Shown: positions 14,562 through 22,489, counted from the stretch's first letter. The stretch is DNA of 64,000 nt from Mycobacterium conspicuum (GCF_010730195.1 NZ_AP022613.1:1674001-1738000); one strand, 5' to 3'. Notes: generated by a model not told the origin, from the sequence alone. Translations and numbers: made by a program.

Positions 14562-15932
14562 TCATTCGGCCAGCTCCGAACGCAACGCAATCCCCTCGCG
14601 CCAACGCTGCCCTTGGGCGCCTTTGCGGGCCGGAAAGCCCTTGCTGTCAAGCGCTTGTCCGAACGCCGCGGCACTCATGGGCTCTGCGCCGTCTGTGGCC
14701 TGCCAGCGCTGCCACGCTTCATGCAGAACCTTGGTCGTGGCCTTCAACACTGGGCTGTCCACGGAGCACTCGTCGGCGATGAACCGAGCAACCGCATCAC
14801 TGGCACGTTGGTACTGATCGGTCGCGAGCACCACGGCCTCCGGTTCGTTGAGCCCGTTCTTCCGATATTCCAACCAGCCGGCCACAGCCCACGCGAGTAC
14901 AGCGTCGGCCTCGGCTTGTAGCCGCTCGTCAAGGTGCGTATCCCGTTCGCCAGGAGGGATTTCCACGGTGAACGGCACAACCCGGAGGCGGCGCCAGATC
15001 GCCGGATCGTCGCCAGACACCTTCGGCAGGTGGTTAGTGATGAGCAGCGGCGTATGCGATGGCTCGAACTCGATGAAGTCCTGACGCATTCGACGGGCGC
15101 GAATCCGGTCGCCGCCTGTGAGCCGCTTCATGGTGGTTTCAGCGAGCCGGCGGTCACGTTCGGATTCGCTGACCACGACCAGCCGGCGGCCGAGCAGATC
15201 CATTTCCCCAGTCGGATGCGCCTGCTGGCGGTGCATCAGCAGATCAGGTTCCACGGTGCTGGCGTAGTCGCCCAACGCCCACAGCATCGCCTTGTAGAAC
15301 ACCGACTTCCCGTTGGCGCCGGTGCCGGTCAGAATGCCGAGAATGTGCTCGATGACCTTGCCAGCCAACGCGACACCGACTAGCCGACCGAGGTAGTCGC
15401 GGACCTCGGAGTCGGGTAACACCCGGCGCAGGAATGCCGACCATGAGGTTGCGGGAGCATCGGGGTCGTAGGCGCCGACCGTGACCTTGGTGATGCGGTC
15501 GGCAGGGTCGTGGGGCCGTAACTCCATCGTCCGCAGGTCGATCGTGCCGTTAGCGGTGTTCAGTAGGTAGGGGTCGGCGTCGAGGTCGCGCACGGTGGCC
15601 GCGAAGCCGGGCAGGGCGGCGGCGACCGCCAGCACGCCGGCGATGCCGTTCGCGGACTCGCACTTACGGACGTCTTGCCGAAGTTGCTTGTCGTCCAACG
15701 ACTCCGACAGCGAAGTCCGCAACACATCGTAGACGGAGCGCTGGGCGGTGCCGGAATCGTCGTAGGCCCAGCGTTTCCCGTCCCAGTGGTGCCAGCCGAT
15801 GCCGTGGACGTACAGCAGCTTGTCACGGTAGCGGTCGTGTAGACGGTAGGCGATGCGGAGCTGCCCGGAGTGGACTTGATCGGGTGGCCGCTTGTCGGTG
15901 ACGATGCCGGCCGTGTTCGGTTCGATGCTCAC
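14562..15932 (-). CDS. D5/P4-type superfamily III helicase
   Basis: A 456-residue phage/plasmid replication helicase. The Walker A motif GTGANGKS is at residues 203-210, followed by acidic and Walker B-like LGRRLVVVSESE. The N-terminal part matches the D5_N domain (SLSESLDDKQLRQ, NTANGTIDLRT). The C-terminal winged-helix part carries LDSKGFPARKG. It unwinds DNA for replication of the excised element together with the Prim-Pol encoded just upstream (4-bp overlap). Position and size correspond to phiRv1 Rv1582c. Confidence 0.88.
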   Translation of the reverse strand: MSIEPNTAGIVTDKRPPDQVHSGQLRIAYRLHDRYRDKLLYVHGIGWHHWDGKRWAYDDSGTAQRSVYDVLRTSLSESLDDKQLRQDVRKCESANGIAGVLAVAAALPGFAATVRDLDADPYLLNTANGTIDLRTMELRPHDPADRITKVTVGAYDPDAPATSWSAFLRRVLPDSEVRDYLGRLVGVALAGKVIEHILGILTGTGANGKSVFYKAMLWALGDYASTVEPDLLMHRQQAHPTGEMDLLGRRLVVVSESERDRRLAETTMKRLTGGDRIRARRMRQDFIEFEPSHTPLLITNHLPKVSGDDPAIWRRLRVVPFTVEIPPGERDTHLDERLQAEADAVLAWAVAGWLEYRKNGLNEPEAVVLATDQYQRASDAVARFIADECSVDSPVLKATTKVLHEAWQRWQATDGAEPMSAAAFGQALDSKGFPARKGAQGQRWREGIALRSELAE

Positions 15933-16846
15933 GGTTGGTCCTGGGGGTCGAGCGTGTAGGCGGGCGCGACAGATCGGCGCTCGGGAGGATGCTTAGGTTC
16001 GGCGTAGCTCCACGCTTGGTTCAGCGTCTTTTCTGCGTAGTGGTCGGAGTGGCCGAGTTGCATTGCGATTCGTTTCATTTCGTCCTCGGCGGCCTGGCGG
16101 TCAACATGTCCACCTTTGGCGTAGCTGAACAGCTTGGTTCCCACGGATAGGAGCGTGTCGTCGACCCCGGTACCCGATTTGCCACCGGGTTTCGCCTCGG
16201 CAAGCCTGGCGAGCTCCTCAGCGACGGCCACGGCGACGTACACCGGGTTCTCACCGGAGGCGGCGGGTGGTTGCGGCGACCCGACGTGTTGGCGCCGAAC
16301 GGGTTTCAGGATGCGTTCACGCCACGGTTCGGGGGCCTCAGCGGGCAGTCCGGCCGGCAGACCGTCACGACCGGGGTCCAGCCAGCGGTAGGTGCCGTTC
16401 ACGGTGCGGGACGGCGGCATCGCCAGATACCCAGTGCCACCGACCTTGATGTCGATGTACGGGGCGATCGTCTTGTGCACGCCGCGGGCAGCGATCACGT
16501 CGTCGCTGAGACGGAGCCAGATGTGCCGCCCGCCGGTAGCCGTCTCGGCCACCCAAGTCGCCGGCAGCGGCCCCAGCTCGTCGACCAGGTTGTCGAAGCT
16601 CTGGTTGCCGGTCTTGGCGCCTGCCACGTCCACGTCAACGACGGCGATGTCGGGCCATGGGCGTGCGCCGACGTTGAAGTCAGGGTTTTGGTTCCACCAG
16701 CATTTGATCTGGTCGTAGTCGACGCTGGCGTCCTTGAAGCCGTGGGCCGTGGCCGGTTCTTTCTGTCCGGGCCGCAGCGGAAAAGTCGCCATGTTCATGG
16801 CGGCGTACGTCAGCGCCATCCGGCGCCCATGGTATTGGTCGATCAC
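15929..16846 (-). CDS. Bifunctional primase-polymerase (Prim-Pol)
   Basis: A 305-residue protein with the archaeo-eukaryotic Prim-Pol signature. N-terminal FPLRPGQKEPATAHGFKDAS is followed by the metal-binding DVDVAG (DxD) and GGRHIWL. GGTGYLAMPPS then provides the third catalytic strand. It would synthesise primers for element replication. The GTG start at 16846 overlaps the preceding stop by three bases. A C-terminal ~100-residue helical part follows the catalytic domain. It is longer than the protein I remember at this place in phiRv1, so the module may be of different origin. Confidence 0.85.
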   Translation of the reverse strand: MIDQYHGRRMALTYAAMNMATFPLRPGQKEPATAHGFKDASVDYDQIKCWWNQNPDFNVGARPWPDIAVVDVDVAGAKTGNQSFDNLVDELGPLPATWVAETATGGRHIWLRLSDDVIAARGVHKTIAPYIDIKVGGTGYLAMPPSRTVNGTYRWLDPGRDGLPAGLPAEAPEPWRERILKPVRRQHVGSPQPPAASGENPVYVAVAVAEELARLAEAKPGGKSGTGVDDTLLSVGTKLFSYAKGGHVDRQAAEDEMKRIAMQLGHSDHYAEKTLNQAWSYAEPKHPPERRSVAPAYTLDPQDQP

Positions 16847-17031
16847 GCTTCACCGCCTCGCGCGTGGAGCTGGTCGGCGGCTTCCCTGACGTAGCGCGGT
16901 GAGCGTTCGTACACGGCGGGGACTTCGGCTGCGAGCCGGACACGACGTTGGAAGTCCTGCGCCCACTTGTCGTGCTTGCTGTTCTGGGTTCGCCGGTGCT
17001 GCTGGTCGTTGGTGTTGGTGTTAGGCGGCAT
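16843..17031 (-). CDS. Small basic protein of the integration/replication module
   Basis: From ATG 17031 the product is 62 residues (a GTG at 17040 would add three). It starts MPPNTNTNDQQHRRTQNSKH and has a C-terminal helix (VYERSPRYVREAADQLHARG). Its start overlaps the end of the 54-aa gene and its stop overlaps the Prim-Pol GTG. No family recognised. A DNA-binding accessory role, for instance in excision control, is possible. Confidence 0.5.
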   Translation of the reverse strand: MPPNTNTNDQQHRRTQNSKHDKWAQDFQRRVRLAAEVPAVYERSPRYVREAADQLHARGGEA

Positions 17032-17185
17032 CGCGGACACCGCCGTCGTGGACCTTGTGGTTGGTGCCGGCGTTCAGCAGCGCGGCGACCCGCGCGAGCT
17101 GTTCGTCAGTTGGGGGAGGCCAGGCGGCGACGATACGGGCAGCGTGGGCGCGGAGAGCGTCAGATGATGATGTGCAGGTGGGCAC
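17021..17185 (-). CDS. Candidate excisionase / recombination directionality factor, 54 aa
   Basis: A GTG start at 17185 gives 54 residues with ARIVAAWPPPTDEQLARVAA followed by LLNA. A Pro-Pro-x-Thr-x-Glu-Gln ... Leu-Leu element of this kind occurs in the small phiRv1 protein Rv1584c, which is known to be the excisionase (Rcd). The gene occupies the same slot, two genes downstream of the integrase. Similarity is judged by eye and from memory, so the function is a proposal. Too short for most gene callers. Confidence 0.45.
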   Translation of the reverse strand: MPTCTSSSDALRAHAARIVAAWPPPTDEQLARVAALLNAGTNHKVHDGGVRDAA

Positions 17186-17192
17186 GACCAGT

Positions 17193-17208
17193 AACACCTT
17201 TCGGTGTT
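17193..17208 (-). promoter_or_regulatory. GAAA-tetraloop hairpin overlapping a ribosome site
   Basis: On the gene strand, AACACC-GAAA-GGTGTT forms a perfect 6-bp stem with a GNRA tetraloop. The AAAGGTG inside it is the best ribosome-binding sequence for the GTG at 17185. Folding would hide the ribosome site, offering a way to limit production of the candidate excisionase. Regulation is inference. Confidence 0.4.
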
Positions 17209-17273
17209 GTCCGGCGTAACCCTGTGCCGGCGGTCGGCTGCATCAGCCCACTAAGATCACTACACGTTGAACT

Positions 17274-17720
17274 TTACGTGATGATGCGCTCGCATGTCGA
17301 TTTCGTGGTATCCGTTTGTTTGACATCTGCGGCGAGCTGCGCGATCGGCACTGTGGTCACTTTGCATCGGCAACCAACCTCAGCGCGCACCCCGGTGGGC
17401 CACAGGGCGATGTCGAGGGGAAGCGATTCGTCCATCCCGATGACCTTGCCAGGGTTCAGGGCGACGGCGTCGCCCGCCCGAACCTCGTCGGCCGTGTACG
17501 GGCTGCCGACCCTACGAAGCCAGTCTGGTAATGGAACCCGGAAGGTCTCGCCGACGACGCGGAACTCGTCTCTGTACTTGAACAGCCGCAGCAATGCGTG
17601 TCCCTTGGGGCAGCGCCAGAGCACTAGCGGCGCGGGAGGCTTCACCGGGGGAACAGCACCACCTGTTCGGCGCTGCTTTTCGTGCCAGCGGATGCGCCCG
17701 GTTCTGTTGCGCTCACTCAT
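17274..17720 (-). CDS. Hypothetical protein downstream of integrase, 148 aa
   Basis: ATG 17720 overlaps the integrase stop (ATGA). The 148-residue product starts MSERNRTGRIRWHEKQRRTG and has CPKGHALL near residue 45, a central domain (FRVVGETFRVPLPDWLRRVG) and a late Cys-Arg-Cys (VGCRCKVTTV). It corresponds in position to phiRv1 Rv1585c. The two Cys clusters might bind zinc. Function unknown. Longer open frame upstream is antisense to nothing but lies inside the integrase and is rejected. Confidence 0.65.
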   Translation of the reverse strand: MSERNRTGRIRWHEKQRRTGGAVPPVKPPAPLVLWRCPKGHALLRLFKYRDEFRVVGETFRVPLPDWLRRVGSPYTADEVRAGDAVALNPGKVIGMDESLPLDIALWPTGVRAEVGCRCKVTTVPIAQLAADVKQTDTTKSTCERIIT

Positions 17721-19141
17721 TTCGCCACCTTCTTCGGTTTGACGTCCACGTACTTGCCGAACCGTTCCCACTCGGCGTCGGTGGGGTTGTCGCGGTTGTT
17801 GAACCATCGGCCCCGCGGCCCCTTGAGGACTTTTACCGTCATCACGTCGTCGATGATCTTGCCGCAGATGTCGGCCGAGCAACCTTGCCAATACGCGACG
17901 GGGTCATCGGCGGCCAGCATCCCAGCCGCGGGACTCTTACGGGACATCCTGCCCAGCACGTCGTCAATGCCTGCGATCTGCGCCTTGAATTCCGCAGTGC
18001 CAGAACGCAGCTGGCTGCCGTCGATGTCACCAGCCGTGAACATGCGGGCCAGCTCATCCATGCGGGCCCGCAAAGCGTCCCGCTTGGCCTGCAACTGCGT
18101 CACGTCCACGCCGCCGCGGCCGTTGAGGCGCGCGGACAACCGCTTACGTGCCTTGGGTTGCGAAAACCATTCTAGGACAATCGCTTCCACGTACAGGTCG
18201 AGCGGTTCACCGATACGTACCACGCATTGCTTTTCGCTGCATTCGTAGCGCCGCCCGCCGGGCTGCTTGCCGCCGGGCGTGGTGTGGCGCATCCGGGCGC
18301 CGCACAGCCCGCACACGTACAGCCCGGACCCGATGTACTTCTTCTCGAAGCTGGTGCAGACGGTCCGCGACGGGTCGGACACGAACGCCACAAGTCCCTT
18401 GTGGGTATCGACGTCGATGATCGGTTCCCAATCGCCTTGTCCGACCTCAATTCCGTTGTGCACGTTGATCGCTGCATACCGTGGGTTGATCAGCAGCCTG
18501 CGCACGTTGGTGCCGGTGAACTTGTGTCCCCGTGAGCCGGTCATGCCGGTGGCGTTCCATTCACGGGCGATCTGCCTCATCGACTTACCCGCCAGGGCGT
18601 CGGCGACCGCTTGGCGCACCATGCTCGCCTCGGGTTCGAGTAACGTGCCGTCCTGCGTGTAGCCGAAACACCTGTTGGCGCTCACCCACTTGCCGGCGGC
18701 GGCCTTCTGCTGGTTAGCGCGCTTGCGGCGCTCGCTGGTGTGCTCAGACTCTTGGCGTGCCACCGACCCGAGGATGCGGGCCACCATCCGTCCGGCCGAC
18801 GTGGACAGGTCTAGGTCGCCGCCCTGTACGGTGCGAATCTGCACCCGGTTGGACTCGGCGATGTCGATCAACCGCTCCAAGTCGCGCATGGATCGATACA
18901 GCCGGTCGGTGTGCCAGACCAGCAGCGCGCCGAACTCGCGATTCCGCATTGCGGTCAGCATCGCCTCGAAGCCGGGCCGCCGCTTACCGGAGAACGCCGA
19001 CAGGTCGTTGTCGTCGAACCGGGCGGCGATTTCCCAGCCGAGTCGGCCGGCTAGCGCGAGGCAGTCGTCGAGTTGACGTTGCACCCCAAGCCCTTCGAGC
19101 TTCGGGTCGCTGGAGATTCGGGTGTAGACAGCTGCGCGCAC
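17717..19141 (-). CDS. Large serine integrase (phiRv1-type)
   Basis: A 474-residue site-specific recombinase. N-terminal resolvase domain with YTRISSDP (catalytic Ser10), the second-strand VWHTDRLYRS with its Arg, and GRMVARILGSVARQESE. The Recombinase domain follows (KSMRQIAREWNATGM ... VRRLLINPRYA). The zinc ribbon has CGLCGARM plus a later Cys pair (YECSEKQC), and a coiled-coil segment (QLQAKRDALRARMDELARM) precedes the tail. Length and placement at the element edge match phiRv1 Rv1586c (469 aa), which integrates into REP13E12 repeats. The start at 19141 is 32 bp from the attR core. Confidence 0.95.
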   Translation of the reverse strand: MRAAVYTRISSDPKLEGLGVQRQLDDCLALAGRLGWEIAARFDDNDLSAFSGKRRPGFEAMLTAMRNREFGALLVWHTDRLYRSMRDLERLIDIAESNRVQIRTVQGGDLDLSTSAGRMVARILGSVARQESEHTSERRKRANQQKAAAGKWVSANRCFGYTQDGTLLEPEASMVRQAVADALAGKSMRQIAREWNATGMTGSRGHKFTGTNVRRLLINPRYAAINVHNGIEVGQGDWEPIIDVDTHKGLVAFVSDPSRTVCTSFEKKYIGSGLYVCGLCGARMRHTTPGGKQPGGRRYECSEKQCVVRIGEPLDLYVEAIVLEWFSQPKARKRLSARLNGRGGVDVTQLQAKRDALRARMDELARMFTAGDIDGSQLRSGTAEFKAQIAGIDDVLGRMSRKSPAAGMLAADDPVAYWQGCSADICGKIIDDVMTVKVLKGPRGRWFNNRDNPTDAEWERFGKYVDVKPKKVAK

Positions 19142-19172
19142 ATCTGTATTCTAACAGTGCATCAATCGAACT

Positions 19173-19181
19173 GTCTTTGTC
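19173..19181. other. Right attachment junction (attR)
   Basis: GTCTTTGTC, the counterpart of GTCCTTGTT at 9715. To its right the minus strand reads in frame as the DUF222 N-terminal protein (RIVLYDKD). To its left the sequence is unrelated to that family and leads into the integrase. Confidence 0.65.
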
Positions 19182-20246
19182 ATACAGGACGATGCGCTGG
19201 TCGGGTGAGGCGATGCGGCGGGTACGACCCAGATACAACGGACGGGCGGAGTGCTGGTCGTACACGGCGAGGTAGTGATAGGCGTGGCTAGCCATGCGAA
19301 TCAGGTCGCGCATGGGCAGCACCGTGCCGCCCCCGGTGACCGCCCGGCCACTTGCCGCCGTCAACTCCTGCAGGGTGGTCGACACGATGACGGTGACCGG
19401 CAAACCGTTGTGTTGGCCTAGCTTCGGGTCGCCCAGCTGGCCGCGGACCAGGGCGTTGAGTGCATCGTGTTGGCGTTGCGCGGGAGTGCGGGTGTCCGTG
19501 CGTGCTGCTTCCTCGGTGGGTTCGCCGGCGACACAGGGTTTTTCGTCGGCAGGGTTACACATGCCGGGCGCGGCGAACTTCGCCAGCCAGGCGTCGATGT
19601 TGGCGCGCAGATCGGGGGAGGCAACCAGCTTGCCGACGCTCATCCCGTCGGAACGCAGGCTAGACCAGGTAAACCCCCGCTGCCGGGCACGATCGGCGTC
19701 GGAGAATTTGCCGTCGGGATTGATCAGCAGGGCCGCGCGGTGGGCCGCCTTTTCCAACTGGTCGGGCCGCAACAACGCAGCCTGTTCGGCGAGGAACCGC
19801 TCGGCGTGCTCGACGACCGCGACCGGCGTCTCCTCGGGCAGATCGCGGACGAACGCCTGAATCACCCGTAGGTGCTGCCCGTCGAGCAGCCCTTCCCGCC
19901 ACGCCTGGGCGGTGGCCGGCAATTCCGGCGGCAGCTGCTGGCCGGTCAGCGTCAAGCGCGGAGAAAGCTGTGCGACGTCGCGAATCCGCCGGCGCGCCTC
20001 GGCGCAGCTGATCCGCAGGTAGTTAGCAATCACCTGATGGGGTGGACCGCCGAGGTCGGCGGGGTCCTCCTTTGCGAGCCCGCCGATCACGTCGTAGCCG
20101 CACGCCACCAACTCCCGGACGGCGTTCTCCACTTCGGCGAGCCGCTGCAGCCGCTCCTGCGGCTTGAGCTGGTCGAAGTTCAGCTCGCGCACGCTGGCGA
20201 CCGAAGCGCGAAGCGCGTCGAAGGCGGCCACCGGTTTCGAAAACAT
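19173..20246 (-). pseudogene. N-terminal fragment of DUF222/13E12-type protein
   Basis: Begins at ATG 20246 with MFSKPVAAFDALRASVASVR and carries the DUF222 helical domain (PPHQVIANYLRISCAEARRR, LSPRLTLTG). It also has the characteristic QRQHDALNALVRGQLGD and VTVIVSTTLQELTAASGRAV segments. Homology ends at RIVLYDKD. The frame then runs through attR into element DNA to 18984, adding unrelated residues. Its HNH domain is at 9442-9720. A truncated but translatable product is possible. The family's cellular role is not well defined beyond containing an HNH domain and hosting phiRv1. Confidence 0.88.
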
Positions 20247-20349
20247 GTTCGAATTCTATGCCTGGCCTACGACGCGAAGCGCTGCAAAAGAGGGCCCCTG
20301 TGGATCCACGCCCAACTGTGGATAAACCCGCTCGGTCTAGGCTTCACCC

Positions 20350-21084
20350 ATGCGGGTAGGCGTGCTGGGAGCCAAGGGGAAAGTCGGGTCGACGATGGTG
20401 GCCGCGGTGCAGGCCGCCGAGGATCTGACCCTGTCGGCCGAAATCGACCTCGGCGACCCGCTTAGCCTGCTCACCGACACCAACACCGAGGCCGTCATCG
20501 ACTTCACCCACCCCGACGTCGTCATGGGCAACCTGGAGTTCTTGATTGCCAACGGAATTCACGCCGTCGTCGGCACCACCGGCTTCACCGCCGAACGCCT
20601 CGAACAAATCGAATCCTGGCTGGCGAAAACCGACACCTCGGTATTGATCGCACCGAACTTCGCGATCGGGGCGGTGCTGTCCATGCACTTCGCCAAGCAG
20701 GCCGCGCCGTTCTTCGACTCGGTGGAAGTCGTCGAGCTGCACCACCCGCACAAGGCCGACGCCCCGTCGGGTACCGCCGCGCGCACCGCGAAGCTGATCG
20801 CGGAGGCACGAAAAGGCTTGCCGCCCAACCCCGATGCCACCAGCACCAGCCTGCCCGGGGCCCGCGGCGCCGACGTCGACGGCATCCCCGTGCACTCGGT
20901 GCGGCTGGCCGGGCTGGTTGCCCACCAGGAGATCCTGTTCGGCACCGAGGGGGAGACGCTGACCATCCGGCACGACAGCCTGGACCGCACGTCGTTCGTG
21001 CCCGGCGTGCTGCTCGCGGTGCGCCGCATCAAGGAACGCCCCGGGCTCACCGTCGGCATCGAACCCCTGCTCAACCTGCAATGA
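20350..21084 (+). CDS. dapB: 4-hydroxy-tetrahydrodipicolinate reductase
   Basis: Catalyses the NAD(P)H-dependent reduction step of the diaminopimelate/lysine pathway, needed for peptidoglycan. The 244-residue product has the N-terminal nucleotide-binding MRVGVLGAKGKVGSTM, VDFTHP-like VIDFTHPDVV, and the catalytic motif ELHHPHKADAPSGTA. This agrees with mycobacterial DapB length (245 in M. tuberculosis Rv2773c). The start ATG follows a 103-bp gap from the divergent DUF222 gene. The stop overlaps the next gene (ATGA). Confidence 0.95.
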   Translation: MRVGVLGAKGKVGSTMVAAVQAAEDLTLSAEIDLGDPLSLLTDTNTEAVIDFTHPDVVMGNLEFLIANGIHAVVGTTGFTAERLEQIESWLAKTDTSVLIAPNFAIGAVLSMHFAKQAAPFFDSVEVVELHHPHKADAPSGTAARTAKLIAEARKGLPPNPDATSTSLPGARGADVDGIPVHSVRLAGLVAHQEILFGTEGETLTIRHDSLDRTSFVPGVLLAVRRIKERPGLTVGIEPLLNLQ

Positions 21085-21536
21085 GCAAGGCGCTGCGCAC
21101 CCAACTGTTCATCGCCTTCCTGTGCGTGGCGCTCGTCGTCTACCTGTTCCTGCTCGCGCGCCTGGCCGTCGCGATGATCACCACCGGCCGCCCGGCCGCC
21201 GTCGGCCTGGGGCTGGCGCTGCTGATCATGCCGGTGATCGGGCTGTGGGCGATGATCGCCACGCTGCGAGCCGGATTCGCCCACCAGAAGCTGGCCCGCC
21301 TGATCGCCGAAGACGGCATGGAACTCGACACCAGCACACTGCCGCGACGCCCGTCCGGGCGCTTCCAGCGCGACGCCGCCGACGCGCTGTTCGCCACCGT
21401 GCGCACCGAGGTCGAGGGTGATCCCGACGATTGGCGGCGCTGGTATCGGCTGGCCCGGGCCTACGACTACGCCGGGGATCGGCGCCGTGCGCGGGAAGCC
21501 ATGAAGACGGCGGTGCAATTGCAGGCCCGCCCATGA
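21081..21536 (+). CDS. Conserved membrane protein (Rv2772c-like)
   Basis: A 151-residue protein with two N-terminal membrane helices (LFIAFLCVALVVYLFLLARL and VGLGLALLIMPVIGLWAMIA). A cytosolic C-terminal part ends in a TPR-like helical hairpin (DWRRWYRLARAYDYAGDRRR). It overlaps dapB upstream and the flavodoxin-like gene downstream by four bases each, an arrangement conserved in mycobacteria. Function unknown. Confidence 0.8.
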   Translation: MSKALRTQLFIAFLCVALVVYLFLLARLAVAMITTGRPAAVGLGLALLIMPVIGLWAMIATLRAGFAHQKLARLIAEDGMELDTSTLPRRPSGRFQRDAADALFATVRTEVEGDPDDWRRWYRLARAYDYAGDRRRAREAMKTAVQLQARP

Positions 21537-21778
21537 GCAAGACACTGCTGATCGTCCACCACACGCCGTCGCCGCACTGCCAGGAGATGTTCGAGGCGGT
21601 GGTCGCGGGGGCGACCGACCCCGACATCGAGGGAGTGGAGGTCATCCGGCGGCCCGCGCTCACCGTCTCGCCGATCGAGATGCTCGACGCCGACGGTTAT
21701 CTGCTGGGCAGCCCCGCCAACCTTGGCTACATCAGTGGCGCACTCAAGCATTATTTACGCGATTACCGGGCTTATTAA
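21533..21778 (+). pseudogene. Flavodoxin-like gene copy 1, 5' part only
   Basis: Codes for residues 1-72 of an Rv2771c-like NADPH-dependent FMN reductase/flavodoxin-family protein (MSKTLLIVHHTPSPHCQEMF ... GSPANLGYISGALKH). It then turns abruptly into unrelated sequence and stops (81 codons). Homology to the intact copy (23819) ends at 21750, at codon His of SGALKH. It still overlaps the upstream membrane-protein gene as the native gene would, so this is the original 5' end. The missing C-terminal half carries part of the FMN site, so the product should be inactive. Confidence 0.85.
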
Positions 21779-21814
21779 GGACGCGAGCTACTGATCGGCT
21801 TATCAGGCGTCCTT
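21777..21814. terminator. Inverted repeat after flavodoxin copy 1
   Basis: AAGGACGC (21777-21784) pairs with GCGTCCTT (21807-21814), with further inner pairing CTGAT / ATCAG. It sits just after the truncated copy's stop and at the 3' end of the opposing 99-aa gene. Likely a bidirectional terminator at the left edge of cassette 1. Confidence 0.55.
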
Positions 21815-22102
21815 GCCGAAGTCGTGATCACGCCAAAATCCTGGCGTGAGAAGGGGTTGCCATCGGTGGATGACCCCTCCGTCCTCATCGACGCCCTCGG
21901 GTGTGTACGCGCTGTCGGTCGGGTCGCCGTTGGGCCACCGATCGAAAAACGCCGTGACGATGGCGAGGTCCTTCTCAGCCTCCTCGCGCGTCGAGTGGGA
22001 AGAAATGGCTGTACCAGCGACGGTGTCGATCACCAACCAGATATCGTGGTCGGCGACCTCAAGAACGTGCTTGGCGTTGTGCACGACGTAGACGTTGACC
22101 AT
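21803..22102 (-). CDS. Cassette 1 protein of unknown function, 99 aa
   Basis: From ATG 22102 with an AAGGTGG ribosome site 6 nt upstream. The product is acidic and starts MVNVYVVHNAKHVLEVADHD, with a small alpha/beta look: WLVIDTVAGTAISSHSTREE followed by a helix containing AFFDRWPNG. The C-terminus is Asp/Trp-rich. No family recognised. Codon use and base composition are more AT-rich than neighbouring core genes, which suggests horizontal acquisition. It is in the opposite orientation to the other cassette genes. Confidence 0.6.
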   Translation of the reverse strand: MVNVYVVHNAKHVLEVADHDIWLVIDTVAGTAISSHSTREEAEKDLAIVTAFFDRWPNGDPTDSAYTPEGVDEDGGVIHRWQPLLTPGFWRDHDFGKDA

Positions 22103-22110
22103 CCAAACCA

Positions 22111-22164
22111 CCTTAATATGCCTGCATCTGCCCCGGATTGTGCTTTGGCCCATTCCTATTAAGG
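22111..22164. promoter_or_regulatory. Divergent region with CCTTAATA / TATTAAGG inverted repeat
   Basis: CCTTAATA (22111-22118) and TATTAAGG (22157-22164) face each other across 38 bp between the 99-aa gene and the plus-strand genes. The same 8-mer also occurs at 21773-21780 and, inverted, at 22722-22729. Four copies in under 1 kb of GC-rich DNA is striking. Candidates are operator sites for the cassette genes or element-end sequences. Confidence 0.4.
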
Positions 22165-22197
22165 CGACTCGCAGTCCGAAATACAGGGTGTTTTTCC

Positions 22198-22329
22198 ATG
22201 AGACTTTTCTTAGTGGCCACGCCCGCGTTTGCGCTGCTAGCGTGCGGTTTTGGGTCGCAACGCGACCGCTACAACGAGAGAAGCGAGACTCGACATGTCC
22301 ATAGCCAGACGGGTTCCATACGAACCTGA
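22198..22329 (+). CDS. Possible 43-aa lipoprotein
   Basis: ATG 22198 opens a 43-residue frame starting MRLFLVATPAFALLACGFGS. It has a positively charged start, a hydrophobic stretch and a lipobox-like LLAC, followed by a charged tail. The ribosome site is weak and the frame overlaps the next ORF, so it may be chance. If real it would be a tiny membrane-anchored protein of cassette 1. Confidence 0.25.
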   Translation: MRLFLVATPAFALLACGFGSQRDRYNERSETRHVHSQTGSIRT

Positions 22330-22489
22330 TCCGAAGGCGCGGCCCTACCACTGGGCCCATGATCATGCGCTCTCCAAGAGCGCGAAGTTCCCTGGCAGGT
22401 TCGCCGGGTGGTACGCCGACCACTGCTTCGAAACGATGACGGTGGCCCAGGCTTGGGAAATCGCGCCCGATGAAATGAAGCGCAGGTAG
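22295..22489 (+). CDS. Cassette 1 protein of unknown function, 64 aa
   Basis: Starts ATG 22295 and reads MSIARRVPYEPDPKARPYHW. It is rich in His, Trp and Tyr and ends with an acidic helix (MTVAQAWEIAPDEMKRR). No family recognised. Its TAG stop shares a base with the GTG start of flavodoxin copy 2 (TAGTG), so copy 2 would be translated by coupling from this gene. Confidence 0.45.
   Translation: MSIARRVPYEPDPKARPYHWAHDHALSKSAKFPGRFAGWYADHCFETMTVAQAWEIAPDEMKRR

Larger units (their letters stand above)
9716..19180. mobile_element. phiRv1-like integrated element, ~9.46 kb
   Basis: Bounded by the two halves of a split DUF222/13E12-type gene. From right to left on the minus strand it carries: serine integrase, small genes including a candidate excisionase, Prim-Pol, D5-type helicase, small genes, scaffold-like protein, major capsid, small zinc proteins and an HNH nuclease. 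Genes overlap head to tail as in a phage operon. Size, target gene family, integrase type and gene order match phiRv1 of M. tuberculosis (Rv1573-Rv1586c, established knowledge). No terminase large subunit, portal, protease or tail gene is visible. That makes it a satellite-like element rather than a complete prophage (inference). Confidence 0.9.

Noticed and set aside
18984..19172. Extension of the DUF222 N-terminal frame into the element
   Set aside because: After attR the residues no longer resemble the family and the DNA belongs to the integrase start region. It is read-through, not an original coding part.
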